Origin: Nocardia acidivorans NBRC 108247
Lineage (GTDB): Bacteria > Actinomycetota > Actinomycetes > Mycobacteriales > Mycobacteriaceae
Length of the DNA: 64,000 nt
Reading direction: 5' to 3'
NCBI RefSeq assembly: GCF_001625085.1
Contig: NZ_BDAW01000038.1
Location: forward strand, 1-64,000
This document shows positions 1 to 10,200 of this stretch, piece after piece. How positions within the stretch are numbered: position 1 is the first letter of the stretch; the number at the start of each line of letters is the position of its first letter. The notes beneath the pieces were generated by a model, which saw only the letters and a list, made by a program, of their open reading frames with translations, did not search any database and was not told the DNA's origin. A program made the position numbers and the translations under genes.

Positions 1-878
1 CCGCCGAGCCCGCCCCGCCGCCCCCGCCGCGCCCGCGCTTCGAGGAGTTCATGGTCCCCTCCAGCATGGGGCCGGTGAAGGTGCAGGTGCAGTGGGCCAA
101 GAACGGCGGCGATGCCGCGCTCTACCTGCTCGACGGGCTGCGCGCGCGAGATGACTTCAACGCCTGGACATTCGAGACCAATGCCCTGCAACTGTTCGCC
201 GACGACAACCTCACCCTGGTGATGCCGGTCGGCGGCCAATCCAGTTTCTACACCGACTGGCGCGCGCCCTCGAGTACCAACGGCCAGAAGTTCACCTATC
301 GCTGGGAGACCTTCCTGACCCAGGAACTGCCCGCTTTTCTGGAGCCGATGGGGGTGTCCCGCACCAGGAATGCCATCGCGGGCCTGTCCATGGGTGGTTC
401 CGCGGCGCTGGCCCTGGCCGCCTATCACCGCGATATGTTCCAGCACGCCTCCTCGTTCTCGGGCTACCTGAACATCTCCGCGCCCGGTATGCGCGAGGCG
501 ATCCGCGTCGCCATGCTCGATGCCGGTCGCTTCAATGTGGATTCGATGGCCTGGCCGTGGAGCCCGCAGTGGCTGCGGATGGACCCGTTCGTCTTCGCAC
601 CGCAGCTGCGCGGTCTGCCCATGTTCATCTCGGCGTCGTGGGGCGTGCTCGGCGCGCACGATGATCCGGCCTCGGCGCGGGGCGCGTTCAACACCATGAA
701 CGCGGTGGCGCTGGAGGCGCTCTCGATGCTCAATACCGTCTCGTTCATGTCCCGGATGAATGAGCTCGGCATCGGCGCGCACTACAGCCTGCCGACCAAG
801 GGCACGCATTCGTGGGGGTACTGGCAAGACCAGTTGACCGCCGCACGGCCGGACATTCTGGCGGCACTGGGCGTGTAG
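1..878 (+). CDS. Antigen 85-type mycolyltransferase (5' end outside window)
   Basis: The reading frame is open from base 3 with no stop, so the gene begins left of the window. The first visible residues are Pro/Ala-rich and lead into the mature-domain start (FEEFMVPSSMG), as in antigen 85 proteins. It is an alpha/beta hydrolase that transfers mycolates onto trehalose and arabinogalactan outside the membrane. The nucleophile elbow GLSMGGS has its Ser codon at 387-389, and the late His is in GTHSWGYW (CAT at 807-809). It ends right after the hydrolase domain and lacks the LGFP repeats of the next gene. The neighbour is a second mycolyltransferase, matching the fbpA-fbpD pair of M. tuberculosis. 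I cannot say which Fbp paralogue it is. Confidence 0.9.
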   Translation, partial: AEPAPPPPPRPRFEEFMVPSSMGPVKVQVQWAKNGGDAALYLLDGLRARDDFNAWTFETNALQLFADDNLTLVMPVGGQSSFYTDWRAPSSTNGQKFTYRWETFLTQELPAFLEPMGVSRTRNAIAGLSMGGSAALALAAYHRDMFQHASSFSGYLNISAPGMREAIRVAMLDAGRFNVDSMAWPWSPQWLRMDPFVFAPQLRGLPMFISASWGVLGAHDDPASARGAFNTMNAVALEALSMLNTVSFMSRMNELGIGAHYSLPTKGTHSWGYWQDQLTAARPDILAALGV

Positions 879-989
879 TCGCGAAGTCGCGCCGGACGAC
901 ACCAAAAAGTAACCGGTCGTTTGCTGATGTGCCCCCGATTCCCGCGCGTCCTACCGGGCCGCGCACCCGATCGGGGGTACAACACTTGT

Positions 990-3038
990 GTGGTTGGAGT
1001 TGTTGGTGGGACTGAGCGGGCGCGCCGACGCTGGGCGGCATGCGCCGCCGTTGCCATGTTTCCGCTGGCAGTCGGCGTTTTCGGTGGTACCGGCGCGATA
1101 GCGGGGCCGACGACGGCCTTCGCCGAACCCCAGGTACCCGCGGGCACGCCCGCCACCGTGCAGAAATCGGTGTGGCTGGGCGATCGCCGGGTCGCGCTGT
1201 GGGTCAACTCGCCCGCGACCGGTGCACCCGTCGAGGTGCAATTGCTGATGCCGCGCGACTGGCGCGCCAAACCCGATGCCAAATTCCCCGTCATGTTCAT
1301 GCTCGACGGGCTGCGCGCGACCGATGACGAGAACGGCTGGACCAAGGACGCCGGCGCGGCGGGCTTCTTCGCCGACAAGAACGTCATGGTGGTGCTCCCG
1401 GTGGGCGGGCAATCCAGCTTCTACACCGACTGGCTGCAGCCCGATCAGGGCCGCAACTACAAGTGGGAAACCTTCCTCACCAAGGAACTGCCGCCGCTGC
1501 TGGAGAGTCAGTACCGCGCCACCAATGTGCGTGCGGTATCCGGACTTTCGATGGGCGGTTCGGCCGCCATGATGCTCGCGGCCCGCAATCCCGGCTGGGT
1601 GCGGCACGCCGCCTCCTACTCCGGTTTCCTCACCCTGACCACGCTCGGCATGCCGCAGATGGTCAATTTCGCCATGAAGGACGCGGGCGGGTTCGACTCC
1701 AATGCCATGTTCGGGCCGCCGTCCAGCCCGGAGTGGAAGTCGCACGACCCGTACGAACTCGCCGACAAGCTCAAGGGCATCGCGCTCTACGTCTCCAGCG
1801 GCAGCGGTACCGCGGGCGCGACCGATCCGCCCGGCGACGTGCCCGGCCTCACCACGAACTACGCGGGTATGGGCCTCGAGGTGCTCTCCCGCCTGAGCAC
1901 GCAGAACTTCGTCGCCAAGCTGAACAAGTTGAATATCCCGGTGCAGGTGAGCTATCGCCCGTCGGGTACGCACACCTGGCCGTACTGGGATTTCGAGATG
2001 CGCCAGTCCTGGCCGCAGATCGCGGCCGCGCTCGGCGTGGACGGCACCCCCAGCGATTGCAGACCCGGTGGCGCGATCGGCGGACTGCTACAGCTGAACA
2101 ACTGGCTCGGCGACTGCCTCACCGGTGAGTACCCCGTCGCCAATGGCGGTGTGGCACAGGACTTCCGCAATGGCGTGGTGTTCTACTCGCCCGGCACCGG
2201 CGCACAGCCGGTCACCGGGGCCATCGCGGGCAGCTATTCGGCTCTCAACGGCGCCGCCAGTGGGCTCGGCTTCCCGACCAATGGCGAGCAGCCGCTGCCC
2301 GATGGTCGCGGGCGCTATCAGCCGTTCCAGGGCGGTTCCATCTACTGGACCCCGCGGACCGGCGCGCAGATGGTGCGCGGCGCGATTCTGGACCAGTGGG
2401 GTAAGCAGGGCTTCGAACGCGGACCGGCGGGTTATCCGAACGGTCCGGAGGCGGCGACGCCGAACCACGACGGGGTGGTGCAGGGCTTCGAGAACGGGTC
2501 CGTCTACTTCAGCCCCAAATCCGGTGCGCACCTGGTGCAGGGCCTGATTCTGGGCCGGTACGCCCAGATCGGTTATGAGAACAGTCCTTTCGGCTTCCCG
2601 ACCGGAGAAGAGCAGCCGCTCAAGGATCTCGGCCGCTTCGTGAGCTTCGAGGGCGGCAATATCTATTGGAGTCCGCTCTCGGGCGCGTGGGGCGTGCGCA
2701 AGGGTCCGATCATGGATGCCTGGGGCGCACAGGGTTTCGAGAACGGCGGGCTCGGCTTCCCGATCGGTGAGGAGGGCGCGAATCCGAACGGCACCGTGCA
2801 GCAGGCGTTCCAGGGCGGTTCGATCGTCCAGCAGGATGGACGCGCCCAAGCGTTCGGAGTCGACGGCAAGCCGATCGGACCGGCCGTAGGCGGTCCGCCC
2901 CCGGCCGAGCCCAAGCCCGCGCCGCAGCCCGCCGCCGCGGCAGCGCAACCGGCCGCGCCGCCCGCGGAACCCGTGCTGCCTGCGGAGAACTTCCCGCTGC
3001 CCATTCCGGCCCTGGGCCCGGAGGTCCGTCCGAACTGA
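990..3038 (+). CDS. Mycolyltransferase with C-terminal LGFP repeats
   Basis: About 682 residues from the GTG at 990. TTG 921 and ATG 927 lie in frame upstream but would add a Pro/Arg-rich leader ahead of the signal peptide (RARRRW, then a hydrophobic stretch ending TTAFAEP). GGGGGT at 974-979 lies 10 nt before GTG 990. The hydrolase domain has GLSMGGSAA with Ser about 187 and GTHTWPYW with His about 328. Residues of about 355-620 hold at least four LGFP-type repeats (LGFPTNGEQ, AGYPNGPE, FGFPTGEEQ, LGFPIGEE), a module thought to anchor proteins to the cell wall. The tail is Pro/Ala-rich. Corynebacterial Cmt/PS1 mycolyltransferases have the same build. The function is family knowledge; the repeats are directly visible. 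Confidence 0.92.
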   Translation: MVGVVGGTERARRRWAACAAVAMFPLAVGVFGGTGAIAGPTTAFAEPQVPAGTPATVQKSVWLGDRRVALWVNSPATGAPVEVQLLMPRDWRAKPDAKFPVMFMLDGLRATDDENGWTKDAGAAGFFADKNVMVVLPVGGQSSFYTDWLQPDQGRNYKWETFLTKELPPLLESQYRATNVRAVSGLSMGGSAAMMLAARNPGWVRHAASYSGFLTLTTLGMPQMVNFAMKDAGGFDSNAMFGPPSSPEWKSHDPYELADKLKGIALYVSSGSGTAGATDPPGDVPGLTTNYAGMGLEVLSRLSTQNFVAKLNKLNIPVQVSYRPSGTHTWPYWDFEMRQSWPQIAAALGVDGTPSDCRPGGAIGGLLQLNNWLGDCLTGEYPVANGGVAQDFRNGVVFYSPGTGAQPVTGAIAGSYSALNGAASGLGFPTNGEQPLPDGRGRYQPFQGGSIYWTPRTGAQMVRGAILDQWGKQGFERGPAGYPNGPEAATPNHDGVVQGFENGSVYFSPKSGAHLVQGLILGRYAQIGYENSPFGFPTGEEQPLKDLGRFVSFEGGNIYWSPLSGAWGVRKGPIMDAWGAQGFENGGLGFPIGEEGANPNGTVQQAFQGGSIVQQDGRAQAFGVDGKPIGPAVGGPPPAEPKPAPQPAAAAAQPAAPPAEPVLPAENFPLPIPALGPEVRPN

Positions 3039-3195
3039 CCGGTAGGGGTTTTCCGAGGCTGCCGCCGGGTAACTGCCGGGGGAGTATCGGACGCTGAGAA
3101 GTGTATGAGGTTCACCGTCGAGGCAGGCGCGGCGAGCGGGGTTGCCGCTAGCCTGGGTGCGACCTCGAGCCCGCAGACAGATCAAGGAAACGAAC

Positions 3196-3735
3196 ATGCA
3201 TCGGACCCGTGGAAAGGTTCTCGGCGTAGTGATGGCTTGCGCCGCTGCCGGACTCCTTGCCGCCTGTGGCACCAATGATTCGACCGCGACGAGTACGCCC
3301 ACGCTGGCCCCGACCACGACCAAGACCACCGCCGCGGCCTCCGCCACCACCGCGCCCGGCGGCGATGCGCCCTCCGATCACCCCGGGTCCACCGAAGCCG
3401 CGCCCACCACGGTGCCGGAAGCCGAACGCCCGCAGCCCGTGCCGAGCCAATTCCTCACCACCCCCAGCGGTACGCCGCCGCTGACGGATCGGGACAAGAC
3501 CTTCATCCAGGAGCTCAAGAAGCAGGGCATCAGCCCGGCCGCACCCGATATCGCGCTCACCGCCGGCGGCCTGGTCTGCCAGGGCACCGCCGAGGGCGCC
3601 ACCAAGGATCAGATCATCACCTACGTGACCGCGATCGCGGGCTCTGATCCCTCCTTCGACGAGTCGAAGATGTCGGTGGATCAGGCGGGCAAGATCTACT
3701 ACGACGTCGCGATCAAGAGTTACTGCAACAAGTGA
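3196..3735 (+). CDS. DUF732-like lipoprotein
   Basis: A protein of 179 residues starting at ATG 3196, with AAGGAAA (3184-3190) just upstream. The N-terminus is a lipoprotein signal with lipobox LAAC, Cys about 24. A long Thr/Ala/Pro linker of low complexity follows. The last 80 residues (DRDKTFIQELKKQGI to KSYCNK) carry two Cys and look like the small secreted DUF732 domain of mycobacteria and nocardiae. No enzymatic function is known for that domain. The stop overlaps the GTG of the next gene by four bases (GTGA), so it is probably co-translated with the cutinase-like enzyme, which suggests a role at the cell envelope. Confidence 0.8.
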   Translation: MHRTRGKVLGVVMACAAAGLLAACGTNDSTATSTPTLAPTTTKTTAAASATTAPGGDAPSDHPGSTEAAPTTVPEAERPQPVPSQFLTTPSGTPPLTDRDKTFIQELKKQGISPAAPDIALTAGGLVCQGTAEGATKDQIITYVTAIAGSDPSFDESKMSVDQAGKIYYDVAIKSYCNK

Positions 3736-4709
3736 CCACCTCACGACGCCGCCTCGGACGCCGGTCGAAACCGGCGGGTTGCCTGCTGCTCATCGCCGCG
3801 ATCGTGATCGTGATCATCGTGGTGCTGCTGCTGTGGTACCTGTTGGCGGGCCGGCTGCGGGTGCCGGGTCCGAAACCGCCCGGGTCCAAGGAGCCGACCT
3901 CGCAGTCGGCCGACTGTCCGGATGTGCTGTTCCTGTCGGTGCCCGGCACCTGGGAGTCGAACAGCGGTGACGATCCGTACAACCCGTCCGCCAATCCGGC
4001 CTCGCTCATGCTCAATATCTCCAACCCGGTGCGGGAGAAGTTCCCGAACGATCGGCTCGAGGTCTACACCGTTCCGTACGTGGCGCAGTTCTCCAATCCC
4101 ATCGCGCTGCCGCCGGACGGTCAGCAGTCCTACAACAACAGTCGCTCCGAGGGCGCCAAGCGCGCCACCGACAAGCTGGCCGCGACCTACAAGGCGTGCC
4201 CGCTCACCAATTACGTGATCGTCGGTTTCTCCCAGGGCGCGGTGATCGCCGGTGACGTGGCCGCGCAGATCGGTGCGGGCAAGGGTCCGGTCCCGGCGAA
4301 CAAGGTGCTGGGCGTGACCGTCATCGCGGACGGGCGGCGCGATCAGGGGCCGGGACAGGCCACCGAGGTCGGGCAGTCACCGGCCGGCGTCGGCGCGGAG
4401 GTGGCGCTGCGCGGGCTGAACGTTCCGGGCATCACCATGACCGGTCCGCGAGAAGGCTTCGGCGACTTGGCGAATCGCGCGTTCACCATCTGCGCCCCGG
4501 GCGACCTCATCTGCGATTCGCCCAAACAGGCGCTCAATCCGATGAATCTGCTCGGCAGCGTGGGCACGCTGATGAAGGCCGCGGGCAATCCGGTGCACAG
4601 TCTCTACAACGGATTCGTGGTGGACGACAGCGGCACCACGGCCACCCAGTGGACCGTGAACTGGGCCGATGGGCTGATCGAGAACGCCCCGCACCCCGCG
4701 CACTCCTGA
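3732..4709 (+). CDS. Cutinase family (Culp6/Rv3802c-like) phospholipase/thioesterase
   Basis: A protein of 325 residues. Residues 16-39 form one transmembrane anchor and the enzyme lies outside the membrane. The cutinase signature GFSQGA places the nucleophile at Ser167. Cys residues flank the domain (SADCPDVLFL near the start, CAPGDLICD near the end), as cutinases need for their disulfides. In M. tuberculosis the Rv3802c gene lies directly between the mycolyltransferases and fadD32, and the same order holds here. Its product has phospholipase and thioesterase activity linked to mycolate metabolism. The start is the GTG overlapping the previous stop. Confidence 0.88.
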   Translation: MTTSRRRLGRRSKPAGCLLLIAAIVIVIIVVLLLWYLLAGRLRVPGPKPPGSKEPTSQSADCPDVLFLSVPGTWESNSGDDPYNPSANPASLMLNISNPVREKFPNDRLEVYTVPYVAQFSNPIALPPDGQQSYNNSRSEGAKRATDKLAATYKACPLTNYVIVGFSQGAVIAGDVAAQIGAGKGPVPANKVLGVTVIADGRRDQGPGQATEVGQSPAGVGAEVALRGLNVPGITMTGPREGFGDLANRAFTICAPGDLICDSPKQALNPMNLLGSVGTLMKAAGNPVHSLYNGFVVDDSGTTATQWTVNWADGLIENAPHPAHS

Positions 4710-4756
4710 ACTTCCGGCCGACCCCCCAGTTTTGGGGTCACGCTGTAAAGTGCTGC

Positions 4757-4884
4757 GAGTTGCGGCACCGGCTGGCCCGGTGGCGCGGGTACATCCGGAC
4801 AGCCAGGAGCAGGTGTTGATGACAGCAGTGGGGTTCGGCACACCCGCGCCGTCCCTCGCCCGGGTGACCGGGGTGCGGCAACTC
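4757..4884. other. Gene-free region upstream of fadD32 with a long inverted repeat
   Basis: The 479 bases between the cutinase gene and fadD32 hold no convincing gene. A 13-base inverted repeat with one mismatch (GAGTTGCGGCACC at 4757-4769 and GGTGCGGCAACTC at 4872-4884) could close a stem over about 100 nt, with smaller possible stems inside (CTGGC/GCCAG). Downstream the sequence becomes less GC-rich around 4973-5065, a plausible place for the operon promoter, but I could not fix -10 and -35 boxes. This could be a structured leader, a small RNA or chance. Confidence 0.3.
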
Positions 4885-5188
4885 ACATCCTCGTCCCGCA
4901 GCGGGCGGGTTGCGCACCCGAACAGCCACATTCGCGCCGGTGATCCCGTGTGCGCGAGTCGAGTGAGCTGGGATATGTTTAGCCGCTCCGGAGCATGGCA
5001 GGGTGGCTCCTCTGTAACATGACCCTGGTTTGAGTACATCTAGCCAATAGACGGTCACCGCGCAGACCGCAACAGAATTCTGCAGGTCGGCTCTCACGAG
5101 AGCCCCCCGCGGGCGAAAGTCGGGGCCCCACAGGCAACAGCGGCATTGTCGCCGCCCATGTCGCGTGTGCCTCGGAGGAGAAGAAGGA

Positions 5189-7111
5189 ATGGACGAGACT
5201 TTCGACGATTACCTCGACGAAACGGGGAACATCACGATTCCCGAGGGGCGCACCCTCGTCGACTACGTCGAGAAGCACACGCACGGGAACGACGCCGATG
5301 ATCTGGCCTACCGGTACATCGACTACTCACGTGAGCGCGACGGTGTTTATCAGGATCTGACATGGAGTCAGTTCGGCGTTCGGCTGCGCGCGGTGGCTGC
5401 ACGTCTTCAGCAGGTGACCAAGCGTGGTGACCGAGTCGCGATCCTGGCCCCCCAGGGCCTGGATTACGTCATCTCCTTCTTCGCTGCCATCTACGCGGGC
5501 ACCATCTCGGTACCCCTGTTCGATCCGGACGAGCCGGGCCACACCGATCGCCTGCACGCGGTGCTCGGTGACTGCACGCCCTCGGCGATTCTGACGGCCA
5601 GCTCCTCCGCCGCCGGGGTCCGCCAGTTCTTCCGCGGACTGCCCGCGGCCCAGCGGCCCCGCATCATCGCCGTGGACGCCATCCCCGACAGTGTCGGCGA
5701 GTCGTGGATCCGGCCCGATATCGCGGTAGACGATATCGCGTATCTGCAGTACACCTCGGGTTCGACACGCGTGCCCGCCGGTGTCGAGATCACCCATCGC
5801 GGTGTCGGCACCAATGTGCTGCAGATGGTGAACGCGCTGGACCTGAACTGGAATTCGCGCGGTGTCACCTGGCTGCCGCTGTATCACGACATGGGTCTGC
5901 TGACGGTGATCCTGCCCGCCGTGGGCGGTAAGTACATCACCATCATGTCGCCGTCCGCGTTCGTGCGCCGCCCCTCGCGCTGGATCCAGGAACTGGCCGC
6001 GGTCTCCGACGGCGCCGGAACCTTCGCCGCCGCACCGAACTTCGCGTTCGAGCACGCCGCCGCGCGCGCCGTGCCGAAGGCCGGTGAGTCGCTGGACCTT
6101 TCGAATGTGATCGGCCTGATCAACGGCTCCGAACCGGTGACCACCGCCTCGATGAAGAAGTTCAACGAGGCGTTCGCGCCGTACGGCCTGCCCAAGACCG
6201 CCATCAAGCCCTGCTACGGCATGGCCGAGGCGACGCTGTTCGTCTCCGCCACCCGGCACGAGGACGAGGCCAAGGTCATCTACGTCGATCGCACCGAGCT
6301 CAATGCGGGGCAGATCGTCAAGGTCGAACACGGCACGCCGAATTCCATCGCCCAGGTCTCCTGCGGCTATGTGGCGCTCTCGCAGTGGGCCGCCATCGTG
6401 GATCCCGAATCGGTCGACGCCCCCGAGGGCGCGACCGAATTGCCCGAGGGCCGGGTCGGCGAGATCTGGTTGCACGGCAACAATGTCGGCATCGGCTACT
6501 GGGGTCGTGCCGAGGAGACCCAGAAGACCTTCCGGAACCGGATCGTCAACCGGGTCGCCGAGGGTTCGCACGCCGAGGGCGTTCCGGCCGACGGCAATTG
6601 GCTGCGCACCGGCGACTATGGCGTCTACGTGGACGGCGAGCTGTACATCACCGGCCGCGTCAAGGATCTGGTCATCGTGGACGGCCGCAATCACTACCCG
6701 CAGGATCTGGAGTACTCCGCCCAGGAGGCGTCCAAGGCGCTGCGCCCCGGCTTCATCGCCGCGTTCTCGGTGCCGGCCAATCAGCTGCCGCCGGAAGTCT
6801 TTGCCCAGGACAGTCATTCGGGCCTGAGCTTCGACGCGGACGACGGTTCCGAACAGCTGGTCATCGTGGCCGAGCGCGGTCCCGGTGCGGGCAAGGCCGA
6901 TCCGGGTCCGATCGCCGATGTGGTGCGCGGCGCGATCTCCACCCGCCACGGCGTCACCGCCCGCGATGTACTGCTGGTGCCCGCGGGTTCGATTCCGCGC
7001 ACCTCCAGTGGCAAGATCGCCCGCGCCGCCTGCCGGGCCGCGTATATCGAAGGCACACTGCGTGGTGGTTACACGCAGCAGGCTTTCCCCGATGCTCCTG
7101 ACGAGGAGTGA
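5189..7111 (+). CDS. fadD32: FadD32, long-chain fatty acyl-AMP ligase
   Basis: A protein of 640 residues; the M. tuberculosis enzyme has 637. FadD32 activates the meromycolic chain as acyl-AMP and loads it on the N-terminal ACP of Pks13. The adenylation motif YTSGSTRVPAG starts at residue 188, and later signatures include PCYGMAEATLF, LRTGDYG and the C-terminal lysine region PRTSSGKIAR. The start is ATG 5189 because GGAGGAGAAGAAGG lies immediately upstream and the typical beginning (TFDDYLDETGNI) follows; GTG 5165 would put the ribosome site inside the gene. It leads the conserved fadD32-pks13-accD4 operon. Confidence 0.97.
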   Translation: MDETFDDYLDETGNITIPEGRTLVDYVEKHTHGNDADDLAYRYIDYSRERDGVYQDLTWSQFGVRLRAVAARLQQVTKRGDRVAILAPQGLDYVISFFAAIYAGTISVPLFDPDEPGHTDRLHAVLGDCTPSAILTASSSAAGVRQFFRGLPAAQRPRIIAVDAIPDSVGESWIRPDIAVDDIAYLQYTSGSTRVPAGVEITHRGVGTNVLQMVNALDLNWNSRGVTWLPLYHDMGLLTVILPAVGGKYITIMSPSAFVRRPSRWIQELAAVSDGAGTFAAAPNFAFEHAAARAVPKAGESLDLSNVIGLINGSEPVTTASMKKFNEAFAPYGLPKTAIKPCYGMAEATLFVSATRHEDEAKVIYVDRTELNAGQIVKVEHGTPNSIAQVSCGYVALSQWAAIVDPESVDAPEGATELPEGRVGEIWLHGNNVGIGYWGRAEETQKTFRNRIVNRVAEGSHAEGVPADGNWLRTGDYGVYVDGELYITGRVKDLVIVDGRNHYPQDLEYSAQEASKALRPGFIAAFSVPANQLPPEVFAQDSHSGLSFDADDGSEQLVIVAERGPGAGKADPGPIADVVRGAISTRHGVTARDVLLVPAGSIPRTSSGKIARAACRAAYIEGTLRGGYTQQAFPDAPDEE

Positions 7112-7237
7112 GGCGGAGCATCTAACGTGGAGTGGCGCGGGCCTGACGGTCCGCGCCATTCATGCATGACGCTGTGCCGCTTCGAACGTCCGAATCACTG
7201 CCGCGCATCGAACGCAGACAGGTAGCTTGAGGAACTG

Positions 7238-10200
7238 ATGGCTGAGAACGAGGGCACGTCCCCCACCCAGACGACCGACAATGCTCCGACGGTGTCCGAC
7301 GGCGCCGCGAAACCGGAAGCCACCGGCGCGAATATGACCGTGACGGAGCTGCGCGAGTGGCTGCGGCGCTGGGTCGCCGACGCCACCGGGCAGCCGTACG
7401 AGCAGATCACCGTGGAGCGTCCGCTGGAGGAGTTCGGCCTGGCGTCGCGGGACGCGCTCGCACTCGGTGGGGATATCGAGGAGCTCACCGGGGTCGTGCT
7501 CAATGCGACCATCGTCTATCAGCACCCGACCATCGCCTCGCTCGCGGAGCGAATCATCAACGGGGAACCCGATCTTCCGGTCGAATCGGCCGACGACTCG
7601 TTCTATACGGCGGGGTACACGCCGGGCGAGGCGCACGATATCGCCATTGTCGGCTTGTCGACCCGTTTGCCGGGTGCGGGCGAGACGCCCGAATCCACCT
7701 GGGAATTCCTGATCAACCGCGGTGACGGCATTCGGGATCTACCCGAGGGCCGCTGGTCCGAATTCATGAGCGATCCGCGCGCGGCCGAGGCCATCGCCAA
7801 TGCCATGACCAAGGGCGGCTACCTCGATCAAGAGGTCATCAAGGGCTTCGACGCCGAATTCTTCGCCACCTCGCCGGTCGAGGTCGAGCGGATGGATCCG
7901 CAGCAGCGGTTGACCATGGAGCTCACCTGGGAAGCTTTGGAGCACGCCAGGATTCCGGCGAATACCCTCAAGGGCCAGCCGGTCGGCGTGTACGTCGGCT
8001 CGTCCGGCAATGAGTTCATGCTGATCGCGGCGATGTCCGTCGGCGGGACCGAGTCGGACGCGAAGACCCCGATTTCGGCAGAGGCATACGGGATCATGGG
8101 CTCGGTCTCGTCCATCATCGCGAACCGCACCTCCTACTTCTTCGACTTCCGCGGCCCGTCCGTCGCCATCGATACCGCCTGCTCGTCCTCGCTGGTGGCG
8201 GTGCACGACGCGGTGCGCGCACTGCGCAGCGGCGACGTAGACGTGGCGCTGGCTGGTGGCGTGAACGCACTGGTGGCGCCCATGGCCTCGCTGGGTTTCG
8301 ACGCCAATGGCGGTGTGGCCAAGGACGGTCACATCAAGGCGTTCTCCGCCGACGCGGACGGCATGGTGCGCGGTGAGGGTGGCGCGCTGGTGGTGCTCAA
8401 GCGCCTGGCCGACGCCGAACGCGATGGTGACAAGGTCTACGCCGTTATCAAGGGTTCCGCGGTCAACAATGACGGCCGCTCCAACGGTATGCTCGCGCCG
8501 AACCCGGACGCGCAGGCCGACTGCCTGCGTCGCGCCTACCGGGATGCCGGAATCGCGCCCTCCACCGTGGATTACATCGATGCACATGGCACCGGCACGC
8601 TGCTCGGCGATCCGATCGAGGCGGATGCGCTCGGTCGCGTGGTCGGTCGTGGTCGCGATGCCGACAAGCCTGCCCTGCTGGGCTCGGCCAAGACGAACTT
8701 CGGACACCTGGAGTCCGGTGCCAGCGCCGCCAGCCTGGTCAAGGTGGTGATGGCGTTGCAGCACAACGTTATTCCGCCGAGCATCAATTTCACTGCTCCG
8801 AACCCCTACATTCCGTGGGATCAGGCGCACCTGAAGGTCGTCGATCAGCCGACCGAGTTCCCGCGCTACAGCGGAACCGCCACGGTCGGCGTCTCCGGCT
8901 TCGGTTTCGGCGGCACCAATGCGCACGTGGTCATCCAGGAGTACGTGCCGACCGCGGCCGCGCCCGCGCGCTCGGATGACGCCGACCCCGATGACGAGAC
9001 CACCGATGTGGTCGCCGAGGCCGAGAAGCTGCTCGATGCCACCGCGCCGGAACAGGAGTGGACCCGCGAGGAGCCGCTGCCGCTGATCCTGCCGGTCTCG
9101 GCGTACCTGCCCTCGCGCCGTAAGCGCGCCGCCACCGATCTGGCAGATTGGCTGGAATCCGAAGCGGGACAGGCGACTCCGCTGGTCGATGTGGCGCGTT
9201 CGCTGGCCAAGCGCAATCACGGCCGCTCGCGCGGTGTGGTCATCGCCAAGACGCACGACGAGGCGATCGCGGGTCTGCGCGCCATTGCCGAGGGCAAGCC
9301 GGGCACCGGCGTCTTCACCGCCGACGCGCCCGCCGCCCGGGGCGCGCTGTGGGTGATGGCCGGATTCGGCGCACAGCACCGCAAGATGGGCAAGCAGCTC
9401 TACAACGAGAATTCGATCTTCCGCAAGACCGTCGACGAGGTCGACGAGTACGTGCGGGACGAGGCCGGTTACTCGGTCGTGGAGATGATGCTCGATGACG
9501 AGCAGGATTGGGATATCGGTACCGGCCAGGTCGGCACCTTCACCATCCAGCTCGGCCTGGCCGCGGTGCTGCGCGCGCACGGCGCACAGCCCGAGGGCGT
9601 GGTCGGTCATTCGCAGGGTGAGGTTGCGGGAGCGTACATTTCGGGCGGTCTGCCGCTCGAGGACGCGGTGCGCGTCATCTGCGCCCGCTCGCGCCTGATG
9701 GCCGAGGGCGAGGCCATGCTCACCGATGATCAGGTGCGCAATATGGCGCTGGTCGAGTACTCGGCCGAGGCCATCGAGGAAGTTCTCGTCGACTACCCGG
9801 ATCTCGAGGTCGCGGTCTACGCCGCGCCCACCAATACCGTGATCGGCGGTCCGCCGGATCAGGTGCACGCCATCGTGGCGCGCGCCGAGGCCGAGGGCAA
9901 GTTCGCGCGGGTGCTACAGACCCGCGGCGCGGGCCACACCTCGCAGATGGACATGCTGCTCGGTGAATTGGCCGCGGAGCTGGCGGGTTTGGAGCCGACC
10001 TCGGTCAAGCACGATCTGTACTCGACCGTGCACAGGGACACCGTCTACCGCGCGGGCAACGCGCCGGTGCACGATGTGGACTACTGGGTCACCAATATGC
10101 GCGGCTCGGTGTACTTCACCAACGCCATCTCGCAGGCCGTGAACACCGGTATCACCACCTATCTGGAGCTCGCGCCGAATTCGGTGGCGCTCATGCAGGT

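Noticed and set aside
921..989. Upstream TTG 921/ATG 927 start for the LGFP mycolyltransferase
   Set aside because: It adds a Pro/Arg-rich stretch before the signal peptide, and the GTG at 990 has a spaced G-rich ribosome site.
4819..5022. A 67-residue ORF with AGGAG upstream in the gap before fadD32
   Set aside because: Codon use is not like the neighbours (weak preference for G/C at third positions), no recognisable family, and it overlaps the inverted repeat. Treated as non-coding.
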